Source: Acidovorax sp. CCYZU-2555
GTDB lineage: Bacteria > Pseudomonadota > Gammaproteobacteria > Burkholderiales > Burkholderiaceae_C
Direction: 5' to 3'
Assembly: GCF_018413525.1 (NCBI RefSeq)
Contig: NZ_JAHCDD010000065.1
Location: forward strand, 1-34,429
DNA: 34,429 nt
The translations under genes were made by a program, and so were the position numbers. The notes beneath the pieces were generated by a model. It did no database searches. It was not told the origin of the DNA and was given only the letters and a program-made list of their open reading frames with translations. Of the stretch, positions 30,625 to 34,429 are shown in pieces (position 1 is the first letter of the stretch; each line of letters begins with the position of its first letter).

Positions 30625-31539
30625 TCACAGCTCCTTGCGGATGTCGACGAGGCGCGTGAGGCCCCAGATGATCATCAGGACCACGGCCAGCAGGATCACG
30701 GCATTGGCCGCGGCCAGCGGGAACTGCAGGTACGACGTCTGCACCTGGATGATCTTGCCGATGGAGGCGATCTGCTGGCCGCCCATCACGCCGATGGTGA
30801 CGAAGTCGCCCATGACGATGGTGATCACGAAGATCGAGCCGATGATGATGCCGGTGCGCGACAGCGGAATGATCACGTTCCACAGCGTCTGCCAGGCGCT
30901 CGCCCCGCTGTCGCTGGCCGCCTCGATGAGGCTGCGATCGATGCGCATCATGCTGTTGAAGATGGGCACGATCATGAACATGGTGTAGAGGTGCACGAAG
31001 GCCAGCACCACCGAGAAATCGGAGAACAGCAGCCATTCGATGGGCTGGTCTATCAGCCCCGCGCCCATCAGGCTCTGGTTCACCAGGCCGTTGCGCCCCA
31101 GCAGCGGCACCCAGGCGATCATGCGGATCACGTTGGAGGTCCAGAACGGGATGGTGCACAGCACGAACAGCAGCGTCTGCATGCCCGAGGAGCGCACATG
31201 GAAGGCCAGGAAATAGGCCACGGTGAAGCCTATCACCAGCGTGATCAGCCACACCAGAAAACTGAACTTCAGCGTGGAGTAATAGGTCTTGAGCGTGACG
31301 CACAGCCCTTCGGACGCATCGCCGCAGCCCGAGAAGATCGACACGTAGTTCTTGAACGTGAAGCCGGGCAGCAGCTCGTACTCGTTGAAGTCCCAGAAGC
31401 TGACCATCACGATCAGTGCCAGCGGGATCAGGAAGAACAGCGCGAACACCAGCGTGAACGGCGCGGCCTGCCACCAGGCGGCGATGCTTCGCCCCGGAAT
31501 GGCGCTGGCGGGCAGGGAAGGAGTGTGGGTAGAGCTCAT
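30625..31539 (-). CDS. ABC importer permease, PotB-like
   Basis: A 304-residue permease of the PotB/YdcU type. It has an N-terminal helix (FTLVFALFFLIPLALIVMVSF), a periplasmic insertion with two cysteines (SGCGDASEGLC), and helices FSFLVWLITLVIGFTVAYFLA, MQTLLFVLCTIPFWTSNVI and IIGSIFVITIVMGDFVTIGVM. The EAA loop is EAASDSGASAWQTLWNVIIPLS. Third gene of the importer operon, separated from the binding-protein gene by 90 bases that contain a strong hairpin. Confidence 0.92.
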   Translation of the reverse strand: MSSTHTPSLPASAIPGRSIAAWWQAAPFTLVFALFFLIPLALIVMVSFWDFNEYELLPGFTFKNYVSIFSGCGDASEGLCVTLKTYYSTLKFSFLVWLITLVIGFTVAYFLAFHVRSSGMQTLLFVLCTIPFWTSNVIRMIAWVPLLGRNGLVNQSLMGAGLIDQPIEWLLFSDFSVVLAFVHLYTMFMIVPIFNSMMRIDRSLIEAASDSGASAWQTLWNVIIPLSRTGIIIGSIFVITIVMGDFVTIGVMGGQQIASIGKIIQVQTSYLQFPLAAANAVILLAVVLMIIWGLTRLVDIRKEL

Positions 31540-31592
31540 GGTGGGGGCAGATCAGCGTTCCGGGGCAATACGCGCTGGCGTGGAAGCGGGCG

Positions 31593-31620
31593 CCCCGCGC
31601 AGGGCCAGCCCTGCGCGGGG
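31593..31620 (-). repeat. Strong intercistronic hairpin between binding-protein and permease genes
   Basis: CCCCGCGCAGGG (31593-31604) and CCCTGCGCGGGG (31609-31620) are exact 12-bp inverted copies around CCAG. It starts 10 bases past the binding-protein stop. In other importer operons such hairpins protect the upstream mRNA or partly terminate, giving more binding protein than permease. Confidence 0.6.
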
Positions 31621-31629
31621 GAGCAGCCT

Positions 31630-32922
31630 TTACGCCGCTACGAATTCATTCCACTTCTGGACCATGTAGTTGTTCTCGTCCATCAGCGCGTTCCAGCAGG
31701 CGATGGAGCCCATGCGCGCCTCGTAGCTGCCGCCGTCGCGCACTTCGCCGGCCTTGGCCAGCACATCGCCGTTGGGGCCCTTGATGTCGCGCGCGGCGGG
31801 CTTGCCTTCCATCCAGTAGGCCCACTCGTAGGCTTCCATCTTGGACTTGGCGGTTTCCAGCACGGCGCTGTAGTAGCCCTGGCGGTTGAGGTAGGCGCCG
31901 GCCCAGCCGTCGAGGAACCAGTTGATGAACTCATAGGCGCCATCGAGCTTGCGGCCGCTGAGCGTCGAGGGCAGGCCGAAGCCCGCGGCCCAGGCACGCG
32001 TGCCTTCCTTCAATGGCTGGAAGTTGCAGGCGATGCCCTTGGTGCGCACGGCCGTGACGGCCGGGCTCCACATCGACTGGATCACCACTTCGCCCGACGA
32101 CATCAGGTTGACCGACTCGTTGAAGTCCTTCCACAGCGCGCGGAACTGGCCCTGGCGCTTGGCTTCGATCAGGGTCTTGATCGTCAGATCGATTTCCTTC
32201 TTGGTCATGTTGCCCTTGTCGGGGTACTTGTAGATGCCCATGGCCTCGACGACCATGGCCGCATCCATGATGCCGATCGAAGGAATGTTCAGGAGCGCGG
32301 CCCTGCCCTTGAACTCGGGGTTGAGCAGCTCGGCCCAGGAGCTGATGGGGCGCTTGATCAGATCGGGGCGAATGCCCAGCGTGTCGGCGTTGTACACGGT
32401 GGGAATCAGGCTCATGAACTGCGTGGGCGTGCTGGAGAACTTCTTGGACTTTTCGCCTTCGAGGTAGATCACCTTCTTGGGCGCCGTGCCCTGGTCGCCC
32501 ACGGCCTTGCCGCCGACCATGCCGGTGGTGAACAGCGGCGTGATCTTGTCGGCATTCTTGATGCGCTTGGTGTCTATGCCCTTGAGGTTGCCCGTGGGCA
32601 CGATCTTCTTGAGCGAGAAGTACTCGGTATCGATCAGGTCAAAGCTGTTGGGCGCGGTCACGGCGCGCTTGCTCACGTCGTCGGTGGTCACGGCCACGTA
32701 CTGGATCTCGATGCCGGTGTCGGCCTTGAACTTCTCGGCGATCATCTTGTCCTGGTTCACCGCCGTGCCCAGGTAGCGCAGCACGATCTTGTCCTGCGCG
32801 TGGATCGCCGGGAACACGCCGGCCGCCAGAATGCCTGCCGTGCCCTTGAGCAGCGAGCGGCGCTGCACGCCGGCGGCAGCGGAAAGGGCGGCAGGGGAAT
32901 CGGCACGGGAAGCATCGGACAT
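31630..32922 (-). CDS. Periplasmic solute-binding protein, PotD-like (Tat signal)
   Basis: A 430-residue extracellular solute-binding protein of the spermidine/putrescine type. The N-terminus carries a twin-arginine-like signal: about 20 polar residues, then QRRSLLKGTAGILAAGVFPAIHA. The mature part has LRYLGTAVNQDKMIAEKFKA in two pieces, TPTQFMSLIPTVYNADTLGI, the FKGRAALLNIPSIGIMDAA strand and GAYEFINWFLDGWAGAYLNRQG. Ligands of this branch include polyamines, opines and amino-acid derivatives. AAGGAG lies 7 bases before the ATG. Second gene, 50 bases after the ATPase gene. Confidence 0.9.
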   Translation of the reverse strand: MSDASRADSPAALSAAAGVQRRSLLKGTAGILAAGVFPAIHAQDKIVLRYLGTAVNQDKMIAEKFKADTGIEIQYVAVTTDDVSKRAVTAPNSFDLIDTEYFSLKKIVPTGNLKGIDTKRIKNADKITPLFTTGMVGGKAVGDQGTAPKKVIYLEGEKSKKFSSTPTQFMSLIPTVYNADTLGIRPDLIKRPISSWAELLNPEFKGRAALLNIPSIGIMDAAMVVEAMGIYKYPDKGNMTKKEIDLTIKTLIEAKRQGQFRALWKDFNESVNLMSSGEVVIQSMWSPAVTAVRTKGIACNFQPLKEGTRAWAAGFGLPSTLSGRKLDGAYEFINWFLDGWAGAYLNRQGYYSAVLETAKSKMEAYEWAYWMEGKPAARDIKGPNGDVLAKAGEVRDGGSYEARMGSIACWNALMDENNYMVQKWNEFVAA

Positions 32923-32972
32923 GGGAAAACTCCTTGGGTTGCGGATGAAAAAACGGGGGTGACGGAAGCGAT

Positions 32973-34061
32973 TCAGGCGAAGGCCGCGAGCGCCGGGGCG
33001 GGCGCGGACAGCGGGTGTGCCTGGTCTGGCGTCCAGTGCAGCTGCACCGGCTGGCCCACCTGCCAGGGCTGGGCGGCAAACTGGGCCTCGGACACCATCA
33101 CCGAATAGGCCGCCGTGGCATTGGCCGACAGGGCCACGCCGCGCTTTTGCAGGCCCAACAGCACATAGGTGCCCTGGTACTCCACATCGGTCACCACGGC
33201 CTGCATGCGCTGGGCGCCCAGGGGAAGCGGGGCATCGGCCAGCGCGATCTGCAGATGGTCGGTGCGCACGCCCACCTTGCCTTCAGATGTATCGATCACG
33301 TTGTGCCCGCCCATGAAGCGCGCGACGAATTCGTTGGCCGGGCGGTTGTAGACCTCGTGCGGGCTGCCCACCTGCTCGATCACGCCGTGGTTCATCACCA
33401 CCATGGTGTCGGCGAGGGCCATGGCTTCTTCCTGGCTGTGGGTCACGTGAATGAAGGTCAGGCCCAGTTCCTTCTGCCAGCGGCGCAGCTCGGCGCGCAT
33501 CTGTATGCGCAGGAAAGGGTCTAGCGCGGACAGCGGCTCGTCCAGCAGCAGCACGCGCGGCTGCGTGATCAGCGCGCGCGCCAGCGCCACGCGCTGCTGC
33601 TGCCCGCCCGAAAGTTCGGCCGGCTTGCGCTCGGCCAGATGGCCCAGCGCCACGCGTTCGAGCAGATCGTGCGCCCGGGCCTGGCGTTCGGCCTTGGCCA
33701 CGCCTTTCATCTTCAGGCTGAACGCCACGTTGTCCAGCGCCGACAGGTGCGGAAACAGCGCAAAGCTCTGGAACATCATGGCCGTGCCGCGCGCGGCGGC
33801 GGGCAGGTCGGTGATGTTGCGGTTCTCCAGCAGGATGTCGCCCCCGGTCACCGACTCATGCCCCGCGATCATGCGCAAGGTCGTGCTCTTGCCGCAGCCC
33901 GACGGGCCCAGCAGGCAGCAATAGCTGCCGCTGGCAATGCGCAGGTTGATCGCGTCCACGGCCGGCTTGCCGCTGGCGTAGCGCTTGGTCAGCGCGACGA
34001 CTTCAATGCCGGCGGCGGCTGTGGACTGGGAAGGGGCGGGTGCAGGGAGGTGGGCTTGCAT
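32973..34061 (-). CDS. ABC importer ATPase, PotA-like
   Basis: A 362-residue ATPase. Walker A is GPSGCGKST (52-60), Q-loop Q98 in MMFQSFALFPH, signature LSGGQQQR (from 150), Walker B LLLDEP (171-176) and a switch histidine in HVTHSQEEA. The C-terminal 120 residues form a TOBE-type regulatory domain (NRPANEFVARFMGGHNVI through VTDVEYQGTYVLLGL). First gene of the operon potA-D-B-C-like, GntR, racemase. The start at 34061 is preferred; an ATG at 34085 in the same frame adds eight residues without a better ribosome site. Confidence 0.92.
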   Translation of the reverse strand: MQAHLPAPAPSQSTAAAGIEVVALTKRYASGKPAVDAINLRIASGSYCCLLGPSGCGKSTTLRMIAGHESVTGGDILLENRNITDLPAAARGTAMMFQSFALFPHLSALDNVAFSLKMKGVAKAERQARAHDLLERVALGHLAERKPAELSGGQQQRVALARALITQPRVLLLDEPLSALDPFLRIQMRAELRRWQKELGLTFIHVTHSQEEAMALADTMVVMNHGVIEQVGSPHEVYNRPANEFVARFMGGHNVIDTSEGKVGVRTDHLQIALADAPLPLGAQRMQAVVTDVEYQGTYVLLGLQKRGVALSANATAAYSVMVSEAQFAAQPWQVGQPVQLHWTPDQAHPLSAPAPALAAFA

Positions 34062-34116
34062 GCCCAACCTGTATGCAAACGCCATGCCAGCTTTGCACGC
34101 AATGTTTGCACTGTTT

Positions 34117-34124
34117 TGTATACA
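34117..34124. promoter_or_regulatory. Candidate GntR/FCD operator upstream of the importer operon
   Basis: TGTATACA is a perfect 8-bp palindrome 55 bases upstream of the ATPase start, with related TGTATGCA about 45 bases closer to the gene. TNGTATACNA-like sites are typical of FCD-type GntR regulators, and one is encoded in this operon. The -35/-10 elements could not be fixed. Confidence 0.45.
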
Positions 34125-34217
34125 GAATGCACCGCAGCGGGGACGAAATGCTTCCCGACCCAGGAAAATCCGGGTCCGCCAGGCACAAAGATTGGGCGCC
34201 AGTGGGGCGCGGGCGGT

Positions 34218-34234
34218 TTTTTAGCCGCTAAAAA
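34218..34234. repeat. AT-rich palindrome between the L,D-transpeptidase and importer operon
   Basis: TTTTTAGC (34218-34225) and GCTAAAAA (34227-34234) are exact inverted copies around one C. GCGG and CCGC flank and overlap it, so an alternative GCGG(T6A)GCCGC stem is possible. It lies 49 bases past the L,D-transpeptidase stop and may be that gene's terminator or a protein-binding site. Confidence 0.4.
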
Positions 34235-34282
34235 TGGCGTTCACAGCCTTTGTCGATCCTGCAGCATCAGAAGATCCACCGG

Positions 34283-34429
34283 TCAACGTGCGCGGCCAGC
34301 GTCAAAGCCAAAAAAGGACGCAGCTGCCTGGGTCTCGGGCAATACATAGATCACCCCCGGCGTTTTCCCCAGCACAGGGGCAACATTGCGGTCATAGAAC
34401 TGCTGCGGCACATTCACACAGCCGTAGGA
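34283..34429 (-). CDS. L,D-transpeptidase (YkuD-type), C-terminal end (cut by window edge)
   Basis: The last 48 residues of a protein whose visible start reads SYGCVNVPQQFYDRN and ends FFGFDAGRAR before TGA. The SxGCVN core with the nucleophilic cysteine, followed by a segment near VIYVLPE, fits the catalytic end of YkuD-type L,D-transpeptidases, which cross-link peptidoglycan or attach lipoproteins to it. The usual SHGC histidine is tyrosine here. The rest of the gene is outside the window, so signal peptide and other domains cannot be judged. Confidence 0.78.
   Translation of the reverse strand, partial: SYGCVNVPQQFYDRNVAPVLGKTPGVIYVLPETQAAASFFGFDAGRAR

Noticed and set aside
1..34429. Prophage, transposon, CRISPR array or tRNA-borne integration site
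   Set aside because: No integrase, transposase, phage structural gene, regularly spaced repeat or tRNA-like sequence was seen on either strand.

Overview
The window is about 65% GC with tightly packed genes. It carries three Bug/TctC-type extracytoplasmic solute receptors without TctAB membrane partners, and many one-component regulators. This combination points to a betaproteobacterium of the order Burkholderiales, most likely Comamonadaceae. That is inference from gene content; no rRNA or other phylogenetic marker is present. I saw no tRNA, rRNA, CRISPR array, transposase, integrase or replication origin.

Layout. (1) 1-3280: GABA catabolism, with gabT and the start of gabD on the minus strand and a divergent MocR/GabR-type regulator. 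(2) 3273-9304: a six-gene minus-strand operon (amidase, Bug receptor, D-2-hydroxyacid dehydrogenase, PaiB-like flavin-binding protein, NTF2-like protein, class II aldolase/adducin-like protein). It diverges from an IclR regulator, with two copies of a 17-bp palindromic element between them. (3) 9406-11371: a visibly AT-richer island with one fused ABC exporter, preceded by a possible 39-residue peptide ORF that overlaps its start by GTGA. (4) 11372-13954: a Bug receptor and an RraA/HMG-aldolase-like gene, divergent from a GntR/FCD regulator across a perfect 11+11 bp palindrome. (5) 14111-17600: a LacI regulator followed by a GH3 lipoprotein, with three GTTAAC-type palindromes between them. (6) 17762-18226: an ElaA-like acetyltransferase. 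(7) 18415-22057: a LysR regulator divergent from a Bug receptor and a YwrD-type gamma-glutamyltransferase-like enzyme. (8) 22095-28000: a soluble hybrid histidine kinase divergent from a membrane GGDEF-EAL protein, across a 494-bp gap with five inverted repeats. (9) 28156-34061: a PotABCD-like ABC importer operon ending in a GntR/FCD regulator and an Asp/Glu/hydantoin racemase-like protein. (10) 34283-34429: the 3' end of an L,D-transpeptidase gene.

How it works together. Most of the window is a set of small catabolic modules. Each pairs a dedicated regulator with an uptake component (a Bug receptor or ABC importer) and a few enzymes for one scavenged compound, probably amides, hydroxy or keto acids, gamma-glutamyl compounds, amino acids or polyamines. 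The individual substrates cannot be read from the sequence. The parts that look least like known systems are the six-gene IclR-linked operon, the AT-rich exporter with its small upstream ORF, and the importer operon whose racemase lacks one of the two family cysteines.
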